A stretch of 64,000 nucleotides of DNA from Dielma fastidiosa (GCF_000313565.1 NZ_HE578931.1:26341-90340); one strand, 5' to 3'. Counted from the stretch's first letter, positions 8,806-18,885 are shown. The notes: generated by a model not told the origin, from the sequence alone. Numbers and translations are program-made.

Positions 8806-11800
8806 TTATTTCTTGAAATAGTTTACACCATTTGTAAATATATCCTGATGTTTATTACCGCTGATATTCTGGAACAAGCCTTCCTCATAACGCTCACTGT
8901 GTCCCATCTTGCCGAAGATTTTACCATCAGCACTGGTAATTCCCTCAATAGCAAAGCTTGAGCCATTGATGTTATACAATCCATTCATCGTTGTCTGTCC
9001 ATCAAGATCAGTGTATTGCGTTGCGACTTGACCATTGGCAAATAATTCTTCTGCTAATTCATCACTGACTACAAATTTCCCTTCGCCATGAGAGAAGGCA
9101 ATGGAATGCAGTTCATTTACCTTAAAGCTTGACAGCCATGGTGATTGATTGGATGTAACCTTTGTGCAGGCGATTTTTGAGACATGTCGGTTAATATTAT
9201 TTCTGAACAATGTCGGTGAAGCAACATTCAGCTTCGTTATATCACCATAAGGCAGATAACCGGATTTAATCAATGCCTGGAAACCATTGCAGATACCTAA
9301 AATTAAGCCATCACGCGCAAGCAAATCATCGATTGCTTTTCTGATTTTTTCATTACTTAATACATTGGCAATAAACTTACCGGAGCCATCTGGTTCATCA
9401 CCGCTTGAGAAACCGCCGCCAAGGGCAAGAATCTGTGCGTTTGATAGTTTATCGCTTAATTCATTTAAGCTTTCTTCAATTGCCTGTACATTCATATTCT
9501 TAAATACTACGATTTCTACTTCAGCGCCAGCTCTTTCAAAGGCTTGTTTCGTATCATATTCACAATTTGATCCAGGGAATACCGGAATAATGACTTTGAC
9601 ATGATCCGTTGGATTCGCACATTTTTTGATTTCCTTTGCTTCATAGACTGGCGTATTAAACCTTGTTTTATCTTCATCAACAATAATTGGATATAATTTT
9701 TTATAACGGCTTTCCCATGCTTCGATTGCTTCTTCAATCGTCAATGACGCTTCGTTGATCTGCAGCGTTGGCTGTTCTGTTACTGTACCTAAATAAATGA
9801 AATTTTCTTCATGAATTTCAGCCGATGTTTCAATCAGCATGCCGCCGATATTTAAGTCAAACAAGGCTTCATCACTCTTAACACAGATGCCCAGCTTGTT
9901 GCCGAAGCTCATTTTGCATAAAGCTTCCGCGATACCGCCAACCTTGATTGTACATGCAGCGGATACTTGATGTTCACTGATCAGATCATAAACTTTTGTG
10001 AAGTTCTTCTTCAAGGCTTCATAATTGGCACTGCCGTTTTCATTCATTGGATGCTTAACAAAATAAATCTTGCTGCCAGCCTGTTTAAATTCAGTAGAAA
10101 CGATATGATCCGCTTTTTCAGCAGCTACCGCAAAAGTGATTAAAGTCGGCGGAACATGAATTTGATTAAAGGTTCCGCTCATAGAATCTTTACCGCCGAT
10201 AGCTGGTGTTTCAAAGGCCATCTGGGCTTCGATTAAGCCAAGTAAAGCCTGCATCGGTTTACCCCATTTTTCAGGTACTTGATTTAATCTTTCAAAATAT
10301 TCCTGACAAGATAAGCGGGCCTTGCGATAATCACCGCCCAATGCGGTAAGCTTTGCTAATGCCTCTACTACGCTGTAACTGCCAGTAAGATATGGGGAAT
10401 AGTCCGCCAATTCTGAATTAAAGCCATAGGTCATCATCGATACTGTATTGGTAAAGCCAAGTACCGGTAATTTTTGTACAGAGCCTTCGGTTTCTCCTAA
10501 TTGATACTTACCGCCATAAGGCATCAGTACCGTTGATTTGCCAATCGTTGAGTCAAACATTTCAACTAAACCTTTTTGACTTGCGACATTAGGCTGTTTC
10601 AAATTATTTAAAATAGCGTCCTTTAAATCGCCGTACGCTGCCTGATGGAATGGATCTTTATTTTCATCACCCGCTTTAATTACAACGGATTGATGTTGAC
10701 GGACACCATTTGTATCAAGGAAAGCACGGGCAATATCGACAATGACTTCACCTTGAAAGCTCATTACCAGCCGAGGTTCTTCAGTGACTTCCGCTACCTC
10801 ATATGCTTTCAGGTTTTCCTGATAAGCAAGCTCCTTAAATCTTTCTACATCTTTTGGCTCAACCAGCACTGCCATTCTTTCCTGTGATTCAGAAATAGCC
10901 AGCTCTGTGCCGCTTAAGCCTGCATATTTAACTTCAACCTTATCCAGATCGATTTTTAAACCATCGGCAATTTCACCAACCGCTACGCTGACACCGCCGG
11001 CACCGAAGTCATTGGCTTTTTTAATCAAACGTGTTACTTCAGGATTTCTGAATAATCGCTGCAGTTTGCGTTCAATCGGTGCATTCCCCTTTTGTACCTC
11101 ACTGGAACATTTAGTCAATGAAGTATCATTATGCTCCTTACTGGAACCAGTCGCACCGCCGACACCATCACGGCCAGTCGCGCCGCCAATCAATAAAATG
11201 ACATCACCGGCAGCTGGCTTCTCACGCTTAACCCATGATTTTGGAGCCGCCCCGACAACAGCGCCTACTTCCATTCGTTTAGCGGTATAACCATCGTGAT
11301 AGATTTCTTTTACATAAGTTGTAGCCAAACCAATCTGATTGCCATAGCTTGAATAACCTTGGGCAGCACCTTTAGAAATTCTGGACTGCGGAAGTTTATT
11401 TGGCAATGCGTCTTTTAAATCCGCTGTAATATCACCGGCTCCGGTAACCCGCATCGCCTGATACACATAGCTTCTGCCTGACAATGGGTCACGGATGGCA
11501 CCGCCGATACATGTACTGGCACCGCCGAAAGGTTCAATTTCAGTTGGGTGATTGTGGGTTTCATTCTTAAACATCAGCAGCCATGTTTCTTCCTTGCCAT
11601 TGACATCAACTGGAATTTCAATGGAACAAGCATTAATTTCATCACTGATTTCCAAGTCTTCCAGCTTGCCAGCCTTACGCAGCGCTTTACCGGCAACCGT
11701 AGCCATATCCATCAACGTCATCGGTTTGCGGTTGCCATGAACCTTTTCACGCAGCGCGCAGTATGTATCATAAGCCTGCTGGATCTGTTCCTGATAATGA

Positions 11801-12513
11801 CCAGCATCGATCTTTACATTTTCAAGACATGTTTCAAAGGTTGTATGACGGCAGTGATCTGACCAATATGTATCTAATACTTTAATTTCCGTTTCACTTG
11901 GATCACGCTTTTCTTCATCACGGAAATAATCGCGGATAAATGCAAGATCAGCTTCACTCATTGCCAGACCTTCACTCTCTCTAAAAGCAGCAATCTGCTC
12001 ATCGTTATATTTCGTAAAGCCAACAATGGTTAACACCGGCTCAATTTCCACATCTTCTTCATAGGCCAATACGGATAAATCTTTTTCCCGCATTTCTACC
12101 GGATTGATCAGATAATGCTTTACCGCATCGATTTCATCTTCACTTACATTACCATTAAGTACAATCAAGCGGCCGCTTTTCACAACGACATCCTGTTTAT
12201 TATTCAGCAGCATCAAGCATTGCTCGGCAGAATCCGCACGCTGATCATACTGTCCTGGCAGACATTCATAAGCAACAATTTGTTTTTTCTCTAAATCAAG
12301 CGTATCTCTTACTTCATCGGTTACGGTTTCTGACAATACCTTTGTTTTCAAAAGCTTTAAATCCTCTTCATCAGCATTGAATACATCATAGATATTGTAA
12401 TATTCAATCCCTGTCAGACCAGTTAATGATAAGTTAGTTTTTAATTCACGATACAGTGATTCTGATTCAATCTGAAACTGCTGTTTTTTGTTGACAAACA
12501 CTCGATAGTTCAT
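8806..12513 (-). CDS. purL: Phosphoribosylformylglycinamidine synthase, single-chain form
   Basis: At 1235 residues this is the large one-chain FGAM synthase, not the three-part PurL/PurS/PurQ enzyme of Bacillus. It converts FGAR to FGAM with glutamine and ATP. The N-terminal PurS-like part is followed by two AIR-synthetase-like halves (TYWSDHCRHTTF, KNETHNHPT, GGATGRDGVGGAT, AIGGKDSMSG). The C-terminal class I glutaminase has VFPGSNCEYDT and the nucleophile elbow LGICNGFQ, and ends with the HSERYEEG segment. The family is known in both Clostridia-type and proteobacterial genomes. purF and purD, needed earlier in the pathway, are not in the window. Confidence 0.96.
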   Translation of the reverse strand: MNYRVFVNKKQQFQIESESLYRELKTNLSLTGLTGIEYYNIYDVFNADEEDLKLLKTKVLSETVTDEVRDTLDLEKKQIVAYECLPGQYDQRADSAEQCLMLLNNKQDVVVKSGRLIVLNGNVSEDEIDAVKHYLINPVEMREKDLSVLAYEEDVEIEPVLTIVGFTKYNDEQIAAFRESEGLAMSEADLAFIRDYFRDEEKRDPSETEIKVLDTYWSDHCRHTTFETCLENVKIDAGHYQEQIQQAYDTYCALREKVHGNRKPMTLMDMATVAGKALRKAGKLEDLEISDEINACSIEIPVDVNGKEETWLLMFKNETHNHPTEIEPFGGASTCIGGAIRDPLSGRSYVYQAMRVTGAGDITADLKDALPNKLPQSRISKGAAQGYSSYGNQIGLATTYVKEIYHDGYTAKRMEVGAVVGAAPKSWVKREKPAAGDVILLIGGATGRDGVGGATGSSKEHNDTSLTKCSSEVQKGNAPIERKLQRLFRNPEVTRLIKKANDFGAGGVSVAVGEIADGLKIDLDKVEVKYAGLSGTELAISESQERMAVLVEPKDVERFKELAYQENLKAYEVAEVTEEPRLVMSFQGEVIVDIARAFLDTNGVRQHQSVVIKAGDENKDPFHQAAYGDLKDAILNNLKQPNVASQKGLVEMFDSTIGKSTVLMPYGGKYQLGETEGSVQKLPVLGFTNTVSMMTYGFNSELADYSPYLTGSYSVVEALAKLTALGGDYRKARLSCQEYFERLNQVPEKWGKPMQALLGLIEAQMAFETPAIGGKDSMSGTFNQIHVPPTLITFAVAAEKADHIVSTEFKQAGSKIYFVKHPMNENGSANYEALKKNFTKVYDLISEHQVSAACTIKVGGIAEALCKMSFGNKLGICVKSDEALFDLNIGGMLIETSAEIHEENFIYLGTVTEQPTLQINEASLTIEEAIEAWESRYKKLYPIIVDEDKTRFNTPVYEAKEIKKCANPTDHVKVIIPVFPGSNCEYDTKQAFERAGAEVEIVVFKNMNVQAIEESLNELSDKLSNAQILALGGGFSSGDEPDGSGKFIANVLSNEKIRKAIDDLLARDGLILGICNGFQALIKSGYLPYGDITKLNVASPTLFRNNINRHVSKIACTKVTSNQSPWLSSFKVNELHSIAFSHGEGKFVVSDELAEELFANGQVATQYTDLDGQTTMNGLYNINGSSFAIEGITSADGKIFGKMGHSERYEEGLFQNISGNKHQDIFTNGVNYFKK

Positions 12514-12525
12514 AGTTCCCTCTTT

Positions 12526-13596
12526 CTACCTGATAAAGGCTTCCGCTTCTTTTACCAATGCTTCTAAATCATCACCGCAGAATGTGACATGCCCCATTTT
12601 ACGGTTATTTTTAACTTCCTTTTTACCATACATATAGACCTTCGCATAAGGTGGACACTGCTTGCTGGCTGCCGCTGATACATGCTGTCCCAAGATATTA
12701 ACCATCACCGCCGGACTTTTGATTTTTGGCTGCGGCAGTGTTTCATTGAAAAGAGCCGCGATTGCCAGATCATACTGGCTTTTATCATAAGCATCCATTG
12801 TTAAGTGACCGCTGTTATGCGGACGCGGTGCAATCTCATTGATATAGATTTCACCATCTTTACCAACAAACATTTCAAGTACGAGAATGCCTGTAAAGCC
12901 AAAGCCTGACATTACCTGCAATGCTGTATCCTTTGCCCTGCATTTAATTTCCTCACTCACTCTGGCTGGTGAAATTGATAAGTGCAGGATACCATTTTCA
13001 TGAATATTCTCAATCGGTTCAAATACGGCCATAGAGCCATTCATACTGCGTACAACTATGACCGATACCTCACACGCAAAATCAACAAGGCCTTCAACGA
13101 TATATTGCACATTGCCCTTTTCCTGCATAAACTTTTCTAAATCCGCATCAGTCCTGATCAGCCATTGACCTTTGCCGTCATAGCCGCCTTCACATGTTTT
13201 TATAATATAAGGCATAGGAATTGAAATCGTTTCACTTAATTCTTCATAGGGTGCTGTTTTAGCACCGGTTTTACGGATGGCATCTTTTTCACGCAGCCGA
13301 TTCTGTGAAATATGCAATGGATCATATCCCTGCGGAACATTACCGCCATAGCTTTTCACAAGTTCCACTGCTTCCGCCTTGATGTTTTCAAATTCATATG
13401 TAATCACATCACTGTTTTCAGCCATTTCCTTCAGACAGGCAGGATCTTCATACGGGCCAACTATCATGCGGTCGCTGTTGCGGGAAGCCGATACCGGATC
13501 TGATGGATCAAGGACAATCGTCGAATGATGAGCCATATGTGCAGCATCAACCAGATACATACCCAGCTGACCGCCGCCGATAATACCTACTCGCAT
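12526..13596 (-). CDS. purK: N5-carboxyaminoimidazole ribonucleotide synthase
   Basis: This 356-residue ATP-grasp enzyme carboxylates AIR to N5-CAIR with ATP and bicarbonate, supplying PurE. The Rossmann-like start [19 protein letters not shown] is diagnostic. ATP-grasp elements include [13 protein letters not shown] and the metal-binding [11 protein letters not shown] near residue 265. It overlaps the end of purE by about 10 nt, so the two are translationally coupled, and purL follows after 12 nt. Confidence 0.97.
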   Translation of the reverse strand: MRVGIIGGGQLGMYLVDAAHMAHHSTIVLDPSDPVSASRNSDRMIVGPYEDPACLKEMAENSDVITYEFENIKAEAVELVKSYGGNVPQGYDPLHISQNRLREKDAIRKTGAKTAPYEELSETISIPMPYIIKTCEGGYDGKGQWLIRTDADLEKFMQEKGNVQYIVEGLVDFACEVSVIVVRSMNGSMAVFEPIENIHENGILHLSISPARVSEEIKCRAKDTALQVMSGFGFTGILVLEMFVGKDGEIYINEIAPRPHNSGHLTMDAYDKSQYDLAIAALFNETLPQPKIKSPAVMVNILGQHVSAAASKQCPPYAKVYMYGKKEVKNNRKMGHVTFCGDDLEALVKEAEAFIR

Positions 13597-14078
13597 ATTT
13601 CAATCTGCGCATCATCAAGCACAGTCTGCGTTTGTTTTTGTTTATAAGCTTTCAGTTTTTCACGAACGTTTAAGTCTTGCAGCGCCAAAATTTCAGCGGC
13701 AAGAATACCAGCGTTCTTTGCGCCTGATGTACCGATTGCCGTTGTCGCCACCGGAATGCCGCCCGGCATTTGAACAATGGAAAGCAAAGAATCTAATCCG
13801 CTTAACGCCCTTGACTGAACGGGTACACCGATTACCGGAATTGTCGTCATCGCCGCTACCATACCCGGCAGATGCGCCGCACCTCCTGCACCGGCAATAA
13901 TTACCTGAATTCCTCTTGCCTCTGCTTCATCTGCGAACTGCACCATAGCATGCGGTGTACGATGCGCGGAAACCACTCTTGCTTCATACCCAATGCCAAA
14001 CTCCTTCAGCATGTTCATTGCTTCCTGCATCGTCGCAAGATCTGAACGTGAACCCATAATCACACTAACTTTTACCAT
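13587..14078 (-). CDS. purE: N5-CAIR mutase, catalytic subunit
   Basis: First enzyme gene of the operon, 163 residues. PurE moves the carboxylate from N5 to C4 of the imidazole to give CAIR. The glycine-rich [10 protein letters not shown] start, [11 protein letters not shown] with the catalytic His, and [11 protein letters not shown] are seen. A longer open frame reaches back to 14129, but that start lies inside a terminator hairpin. The ATG at 14078 has GGAGG at a proper distance and gives the normal family N-terminus, so it was chosen. Expression must pass a guanine riboswitch terminator and a second leader terminator. Confidence 0.96.
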   Translation of the reverse strand: MVKVSVIMGSRSDLATMQEAMNMLKEFGIGYEARVVSAHRTPHAMVQFADEAEARGIQVIIAGAGGAAHLPGMVAAMTTIPVIGVPVQSRALSGLDSLLSIVQMPGGIPVATTAIGTSGAKNAGILAAEILALQDLNVREKLKAYKQKQTQTVLDDAQIEICE

Positions 14079-14094
14079 TCCCTGTTCCTCCTTC

Positions 14095-14136
14095 AAAAGA
14101 AAAAGACATATTGGTTGCACTAAAAACAATATGTCT
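14095..14136 (-). terminator. Second leader terminator before purE
   Basis: A perfect 10-bp stem (AGACATATTG / CAATATGTCT, 14104-14113 and 14127-14136) with a 13-nt loop is followed on the minus strand by TTTTTCTTTT. It lies between the riboswitch and purE, so it must be bypassed for operon expression. The 5' RNA arm is made of the last codons of a small ORF and the loop contains that ORF's stop codon. Confidence 0.85.
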
Positions 14137-14185
14137 GGATATCCATAAGTATATGAATAGGATTTCTCGAATTGATGACCATCAT
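14120..14185 (-). CDS. Putative 21-residue leader peptide of the purine operon
   Basis: A short ORF begins ATGATG with TAGGAGG only 4-7 nt upstream, one of the best Shine-Dalgarno sequences in the window. It encodes [20 protein letters not shown] plus Phe and ends TAG at 14120-14122. Its final codons form the 5' arm of the following terminator hairpin. A ribosome reaching the stop would therefore block the hairpin, as in leader-peptide attenuation. No amino acid is strongly repeated apart from three Met. Whether it is translated, and what it senses, is inference. Confidence 0.55.
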   Translation of the reverse strand: MMVINSRNPIHILMDIQTYCF

Positions 14186-14205
14186 TGATCCTCCTAGTGT
14201 TTTAA

Positions 14206-14240
14206 AATAAAAAAACTGTTTTTCCACAAGTAAAAAACAG
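14206..14240 (-). terminator. Riboswitch-controlled terminator
   Basis: Stem CTGTTTTT/AAAAACAG (minus strand; 14216-14223 with 14233-14240) followed by a T run. Its loop has ACTTGTGG, complementary to the 3' strand of the riboswitch P1 stem (CTACAAGT). This supports mutually exclusive P1/terminator and antiterminator folds. Confidence 0.82.
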
Positions 14241-14253
14241 CATCGCTATTTTC

Positions 14254-14320
14254 ACTTGTAGTCTGCTGATTAGGTCAGCAGGTAGAGACTTGTCAGCCAA
14301 ATTCTGACGGTTATACAAGA
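14254..14320 (-). promoter_or_regulatory. Guanine-class purine riboswitch aptamer
   Basis: Read on the minus strand, a P1 stem (CTTGTA...TACAAG) encloses two hairpins. P2 is GTCAG/CTGAC with a 7-nt loop AATTTGG; P3 is CTGCTG/CAGCAG with a 7-nt loop containing CC, able to form the loop-loop contact. The J2/3 strand AAGTCTCTACC and the J3/1 strand ACTAC match the purine aptamer core. The discriminating base in J3/1 is C, which marks guanine/hypoxanthine rather than adenine specificity. With the terminator beyond it, ligand binding should switch the operon off. Confidence 0.93.
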
Positions 14321-14340
14321 TCTATTCGAATTACAGTATC

Positions 14341-14369
14341 ATTCTACAAGAGTTAACTGTTTATTTCAA
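14341..14369 (-). promoter_or_regulatory. Promoter of the purine operon
   Basis: TTGAAA (14364-14369) and TAGAAT (14341-14346) are 17 bp apart on the minus strand. The predicted transcript begins about 15 nt before the riboswitch P1 stem. The remaining gap, 14370-14502, is AT-rich with no recognisable feature. Confidence 0.7.
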
Positions 14370-14502
14370 TATAAAAAACGACTTTTTACTAAAATTCAGC
14401 AATTTTTTTAATAATTTACCTCATAAAAAATAAATTTTATGCAATCAGTATTAAAATTTATTCGAATATCTAAAAAAATTCTTATCACATCTGCCAATAT
14501 GC

Positions 14503-15045
14503 TTAATTCACTGCATTAAATACCAGGTTTTTATTATCGACATTGAAATCAACCCGATGATTTAGAAAATTCCTTACTTCATCATGTTGAATTAGAATCG
14601 GGGTGCGATCATGAATGAATTTCATTTTATCCTGTGATTCACCGGTTACAATGACAAATTCATGCTGATCATTATAAATACCCGCCATATAGATCCAAGG
14701 CTCAGCTTCCTTTTGAATATAAATTTTATGCTTTTGCTTGCCTTCCTTGACCCATTCATAGAAACCATTGGCTAGGACAATACAACGATTGTTTAAATAA
14801 GGTTTAAATGTCCACTTATTTTCAATTCCTTCACTGCGGGCATTGATGCTTTTATATTTCGTGTTAAATCCCCATTTCATCACATCAACGTCCATCCTGC
14901 CATGCTCAGCTTTCAGAACAACAACATTCTGACTTGGGAAAACTTCTCCCTGCGCAAATTCAAAGAGATTTTTATCATACAGCTTCTTTTGGATTGCCTG
15001 TGATTCATCTGAATCATCAAAACTCATAAAAAAACGTCCGCACAT
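14503..15045 (-). CDS. SRAP-domain (YedK/HMCES) abasic-site DNA-protein crosslinking protein
   Basis: A 180-residue SOS-response-associated peptidase-like protein. The family caps abasic sites in single-stranded DNA by a thiazolidine bond to Cys2, which must be exposed by Met removal. This decides the start: the ATG at 15045 gives MCGRFFMSF, while the upstream frame start at 15057 would hide the Cys. Other active-site parts are INARSEGI (Asn), NGFYEWVKE (Glu) and IHDRTPILI (His). It lies after the guaB terminator and is probably transcribed separately or by read-through. Confidence 0.93.
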   Translation of the reverse strand: MCGRFFMSFDDSDESQAIQKKLYDKNLFEFAQGEVFPSQNVVVLKAEHGRMDVDVMKWGFNTKYKSINARSEGIENKWTFKPYLNNRCIVLANGFYEWVKEGKQKHKIYIQKEAEPWIYMAGIYNDQHEFVIVTGESQDKMKFIHDRTPILIQHDEVRNFLNHRVDFNVDNKNLVFNAVN

Positions 15046-15100
15046 TGTTATCACCACCTTTAGTTTAACATATCCTTATTATCTTATGCCAATAATCAGA

Positions 15101-15132
15101 AAATAAAAAACCCCTATATTATGTTATAGGGG
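15101..15132 (-). terminator. guaB terminator
   Basis: Stem CCCCTATA/TATAGGGG (15111-15118, 15125-15132) with a 6-nt loop; on the minus strand it is followed by TTTTTTATTTT. Confidence 0.88.
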
Positions 15133-15139
15133 ATAGTAA

Positions 15140-16633
15140 TTATTGATTGTCTTTTAATACAACGTCGTGTGCTGAGCCTTCCTGAATAGAAGTTGCTGAT
15201 ACGAGTGTTAATCTTGCATTTTCATAGAAATGCTTGATAGTTGTCGAACCGCAGTTGCACATGGTTGACTTAATTTTATGTAAAGTGATGCCAACACCAT
15301 CTTCCAGACTGCCGGCATATGGCACATAAGAATCAACACCTTCCTCAAATGTTAACTCCTTCTTGCCGCCAAGGTCATAACGTGCCCAGTTTCTTGCACG
15401 GTTACTGCCTTCGCCCCAGTATTCTTTCATATAACCTTTGCTGGTCTTAACCTTTGCCGTAGGTGATTCATCGAAACGTGCAAAGTAACGGCCCAGCATT
15501 ACGAAGTCGGCGCCCATTGCCAACGCTAAAGTAATATGATAATCATGTACGATACCGCCGTCTGAACAGATTGGCACATAGATGCCTGTCTCTTCAAAAT
15601 ATTCATCACGGGCAGCAGCCACATCAAGTACCGCGCTTGCCTGACCGCGGCCGATACCTTTTGCTTCACGAGTGATACAAATTGAACCGCCGCCGATACC
15701 AACTTTAATAAAATCAGCACCCGCATTAGCAAGATAACGGAAACCTTCACGATCGACAACATTGCCGGCGCCAATCTTCACTGAATCACCATATGTATCA
15801 CGAACCCATTTAATTGTGTCATACTGCCATTCAGAGAAACCTTCACTTGAATCGATACAAACCGCATCAACGCCTGCCTCTACTAATGCCGGTACACGCT
15901 CAGCATAGTCACGTGAATTAATACCAGCACCTACCATATAACGCTTTTCACTATCTAATAAAGCACGAGAATTCTCTTTATCCTCAGCATAGTCTTTTCT
16001 GAATACCAGATACTGCAGGTTGCCTTCCTTATCAATGATTGGTAAACTGTTCAGCTTATGCTCCCAGATTATATCATTCGCAGCCTTGAGTGTCGTACCC
16101 TCTTTGCCAACGATCAGTCTTTCGTAAGGTGTCATGAATTCAGCTACTTTTTTAGTTAATTCATCACGGGATGTACGGTAATCTCTTGCTGTAACGATAC
16201 CTAATAGTTTTCCATTCGGCGTACCGTCAGCCGTAACCGCCATCGTAGAGTGACCTGTACGATTCAATAAATTCAGAACATCTTCCAGTGTGTTGTCAGG
16301 TGTTAAATTTGAATCACTGATAACAAATCCAGCTTTATATTTCTTTACCTTACGTACCATTTCAGCCTGTTCCTCAATCGTTTGAGAACCATAAATAAAT
16401 GACATACCACCGTTTTTAGCCAGCGCCACTGCCATTTTATCATCAGATACAGACTGCATAATTGCAGAAATCATTGGAATATTCAATGAAATTGCTGGTT
16501 CCTCACCTTTCTTAAAGCGTACCAGCGGCGTTTTCAAATCAACATTCGCAACAATACAATCCTTTGTAGTCAAATTTGGAATCAACAAATATTCACCAAA
16601 AGTTCTTGATGGTTCCTGAATAATCTTAGCCAT
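15140..16633 (-). CDS. guaB: IMP dehydrogenase
   Basis: A 497-residue NAD-dependent enzyme that oxidises IMP to XMP, the committed step to guanine nucleotides. A TIM-barrel domain is split by two CBS motifs (about residues 95-225, including [20 protein letters not shown]). The catalytic loop reads [14 protein letters not shown], with Cys in place of the usual GSICTTR sequence, and later parts match [10 protein letters not shown] and [12 protein letters not shown]. The variant loop and C-terminus resemble a clostridial subgroup rather than B. subtilis GuaB. It is monocistronic by context: own promoter upstream and strong terminator downstream. It continues the pathway of the nearby purine operon. 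Confidence 0.93.
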   Translation of the reverse strand: MAKIIQEPSRTFGEYLLIPNLTTKDCIVANVDLKTPLVRFKKGEEPAISLNIPMISAIMQSVSDDKMAVALAKNGGMSFIYGSQTIEEQAEMVRKVKKYKAGFVISDSNLTPDNTLEDVLNLLNRTGHSTMAVTADGTPNGKLLGIVTARDYRTSRDELTKKVAEFMTPYERLIVGKEGTTLKAANDIIWEHKLNSLPIIDKEGNLQYLVFRKDYAEDKENSRALLDSEKRYMVGAGINSRDYAERVPALVEAGVDAVCIDSSEGFSEWQYDTIKWVRDTYGDSVKIGAGNVVDREGFRYLANAGADFIKVGIGGGSICITREAKGIGRGQASAVLDVAAARDEYFEETGIYVPICSDGGIVHDYHITLALAMGADFVMLGRYFARFDESPTAKVKTSKGYMKEYWGEGSNRARNWARYDLGGKKELTFEEGVDSYVPYAGSLEDGVGITLHKIKSTMCNCGSTTIKHFYENARLTLVSATSIQEGSAHDVVLKDNQ

Positions 16634-16686
16634 AGCATTCCCTCTCTTTCTTTCGCAAGACTTTCCTGAGTCTTAATATTTTAGTT

Positions 16687-16715
16687 AGATTACCACAAAA
16701 ATCTACAAAAATCAA
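16687..16715 (-). promoter_or_regulatory. guaB promoter
   Basis: TTGATT (16710-16715) and TAATCT (16687-16692), 17 bp apart on the minus strand, with an extended TGG before the -10. A small leader hairpin AAGACT/AGTCTT (16657-16662, 16669-16674) follows. Confidence 0.6.
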
Positions 16716-16742
16716 TTGATTATGAAAAATTTTCATCATTAC

Positions 16743-18185
16743 TTAATCCGTCTGCTGGTTGTTCTTAATAAACTTCAATATAATTTCTTCCAAATGAATG
16801 CTGTTAATCCATAAATCAGGCTGAAAGCCTTCAAATTCCTGATAATACTCAGGATCATACTCACTCCATGAATTTCCAAAAGCAACCTTGATTTTAGAGT
16901 TAGGCAGTACCAGTACATTGCCATTATCAGACTGCAGACATCCGGCAGACGATGTACCGACAAAGATTACATTTTCTACATTATGCAGGGCATCAATCAT
17001 ATACTCTGCCGCGGATGCCGAATAGCCATTCATTAATACAAACAGTACCCGATCATTGGCAACCGTCTCATTATGACAATTATTCTTCTGATAAATACCC
17101 TTACCAATTGGGGTAGCATTAAAATAATCAATGATCTCACTCATTTTCTGCGAATCATCAGCCAATAGATGATCATTTATCTCTAAGTCACCATCATAAA
17201 TCATAATGCCGGAGCTATTCAAACCAACCCGCTGACCAACGTATCTTTCAATCCATTTTAATGGCAATAAGCCATTGCCGCCATTATTATTTCTTATGTC
17301 TAAAATTGCCGCGTCGCTCTTGCTTAACAGTTCAGCGCTGTTAAGGAACTGATCCGCCAATTTCCTATTCTCACCATATTCAGTAAACATTTCTCCAATC
17401 TGGACAATCGGAACACCTTCCAGAACACTCTCTGTATATGCCGGTGTATTTTTCAGATAAACATAATCAACCGAAATTGGCTCTTGTTCACCAGTATCAT
17501 ACGTCAATACATAAGAGGGCTGCGGATATTGCTTCAGCAATAAACCAAAATGCCAGCATACCTGTCCTTCATCATCCAAAGACAGATAGAAATAATTCTC
17601 TGCCGCCTGATCCTGATCAACCGCTGTAACCTGCCTGCCCTTCGCATCATAGATTTTATTATCTTTTTTATAAAATGACAGCTCCTCATTTGAGAAATAC
17701 TTACTGGCCGCATTGGAACGTTTGTTGCCGATCGTAAAATGATTATCCTTTACAAAGTTAGTTGCTGTCAGCATGATCAATACAAGCTTATTTATTTCAA
17801 TCAAGCCAGTTTCATTCAAATAAGACAGACACTCTGCCTTTGCCTGTTCAAACCGCTCATCACCGCCAAAGTGCAGATATCCGCCATAGAACTGTCGCAG
17901 CATCTGAAAGTAAAACTCTATATCCTCTCGGGCAGCCTCCATTGTTATCGCTGTCCTGGGAATTTCACCATTATAAAAATACGATAAATATTCATCGTAG
18001 CTTACATACTCGCCTCTATCGAATGTTTGGTATTGCTGAAAGTCTACCGTAGGCTTATTCAACCCCTCATGATCGTTGTTGAACTGTGATAAATACATAT
18101 TAAAATCATCTGACCATTGCTTATTTTCAGTTGAGCACCCCGCAGCCATAAGGACAATCAATACCCCAATGATGAATTTCCTCAT
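16743..18185 (-). CDS. S41-family (C-terminal processing-like) protease lipoprotein
   Basis: A 480-residue secreted protein. The N-terminus MRKFIIGVLIVLMAAGCSTE is a lipoprotein signal with lipobox MAAGC, so it should be anchored outside the membrane. The C-terminal half has S41 protease features: AAILDIRNNNGGNG and the nucleophile region LMNGYSASAAEYMIDAL. No PDZ domain is evident between the N-terminal region (about 30-230) and the catalytic part. It belongs with the tail-specific protease/tricorn-core group; the substrate is not known. It stands alone between the perR-rubrerythrin pair and guaB. Confidence 0.85.
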   Translation of the reverse strand: MRKFIIGVLIVLMAAGCSTENKQWSDDFNMYLSQFNNDHEGLNKPTVDFQQYQTFDRGEYVSYDEYLSYFYNGEIPRTAITMEAAREDIEFYFQMLRQFYGGYLHFGGDERFEQAKAECLSYLNETGLIEINKLVLIMLTATNFVKDNHFTIGNKRSNAASKYFSNEELSFYKKDNKIYDAKGRQVTAVDQDQAAENYFYLSLDDEGQVCWHFGLLLKQYPQPSYVLTYDTGEQEPISVDYVYLKNTPAYTESVLEGVPIVQIGEMFTEYGENRKLADQFLNSAELLSKSDAAILDIRNNNGGNGLLPLKWIERYVGQRVGLNSSGIMIYDGDLEINDHLLADDSQKMSEIIDYFNATPIGKGIYQKNNCHNETVANDRVLFVLMNGYSASAAEYMIDALHNVENVIFVGTSSAGCLQSDNGNVLVLPNSKIKVAFGNSWSEYDPEYYQEFEGFQPDLWINSIHLEEIILKFIKNNQQTD

Positions 18186-18311
18186 ATGTCCCCCTCTGTG
18201 ACTATTATTTATATAATAAACTTCATTCCATACTTCTTCAACTAATTATCGAAAAAACAACAATTTACTACAAAAAGAAAACAATGATCCTAAGCTTTCA
18301 GACAACCAACC

Positions 18312-18336
18312 AAAAAAAAGAGGCTTTTTCAGCCTC
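18312..18336 (-). terminator. Rubrerythrin terminator
   Basis: Stem GAGGCT/AGCCTC (18320-18325, 18331-18336) followed on the minus strand by eight T, 10 nt after the rubrerythrin stop. Confidence 0.85.
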
Positions 18337-18345
18337 AAATTAATC

Positions 18346-18885
18346 CTAGTAGTTGTGAGCTTCTTCAGCAAATACAGCTTTAGGGTTTCCGCAAACTGGG
18401 CAAACACCAGGTGCATCAGTACCTTCATGACGGTAACCACAGATACCGCATACCCATACAACTTTATCTTCTTTCTTGAATACTTTGTCGTTTTCAACAT
18501 TAGATAATAAAGCAAGGTATCTTTCTTCATGATGTTTTTCAATCTTTCCAACAGCTTCAAATAAGAATGCTAATTTCTGGAAGCCTTCTTCTTTTGCTTC
18601 TTTAGCGAAAGTTGCATACATGTCAGTCCACTCATAGTTTTCACCAGCAGCTGCATCCTTCAGATTTACATCAGTATCAGCAATCTTATCTTCATGTAAT
18701 GCTTTGAACCATAATTTAGCATGTTCCTGTTCATTGCGAGCAGTTTCTAAGAATAATTCAGCAATTTGATTAAAGCCTTGTTCTTTTGCTTTTTCAGCAT
18801 AGTAAGTATACTTGTTTCTTGCCTGTGATTCACCTGCGAATGCAGCCATTAAATTTTGTTCAGTTTTTGATCCTTTTAATTCCAT
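18346..18885 (-). CDS. rbr: Rubrerythrin
   Basis: A 179-residue non-haem iron peroxidase of anaerobes that reduces hydrogen peroxide. The ferritin-like diiron domain (about 1-135) has [16 protein letters not shown] and [14 protein letters not shown]; its Glu/His ligands recur in the second half ([10 protein letters not shown]). The C-terminal rubredoxin-like domain carries two Cys pairs, CGICGYRH and CPVCGNP. The start at 18885 ([10 protein letters not shown]) has AAGGAG upstream; a longer open frame to 18966 overlaps perR and adds an unrelated N-terminus. It is cotranscribed after perR with a 16-nt gap. Confidence 0.95.
   Translation of the reverse strand: MELKGSKTEQNLMAAFAGESQARNKYTYYAEKAKEQGFNQIAELFLETARNEQEHAKLWFKALHEDKIADTDVNLKDAAAGENYEWTDMYATFAKEAKEEGFQKLAFLFEAVGKIEKHHEERYLALLSNVENDKVFKKEDKVVWVCGICGYRHEGTDAPGVCPVCGNPKAVFAEEAHNY

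Noticed and set aside
10907..11290. 127-codon frame opposite purL
   Set aside because: Antisense shadow of a highly conserved gene; Pro/Ser/Ala-rich composition typical of reverse-frame reading.
14079..14129. Longer N-terminus of purE
   Set aside because: The upstream start lies inside the terminator hairpin; the ATG at 14078 has GGAGG and the family N-terminus.
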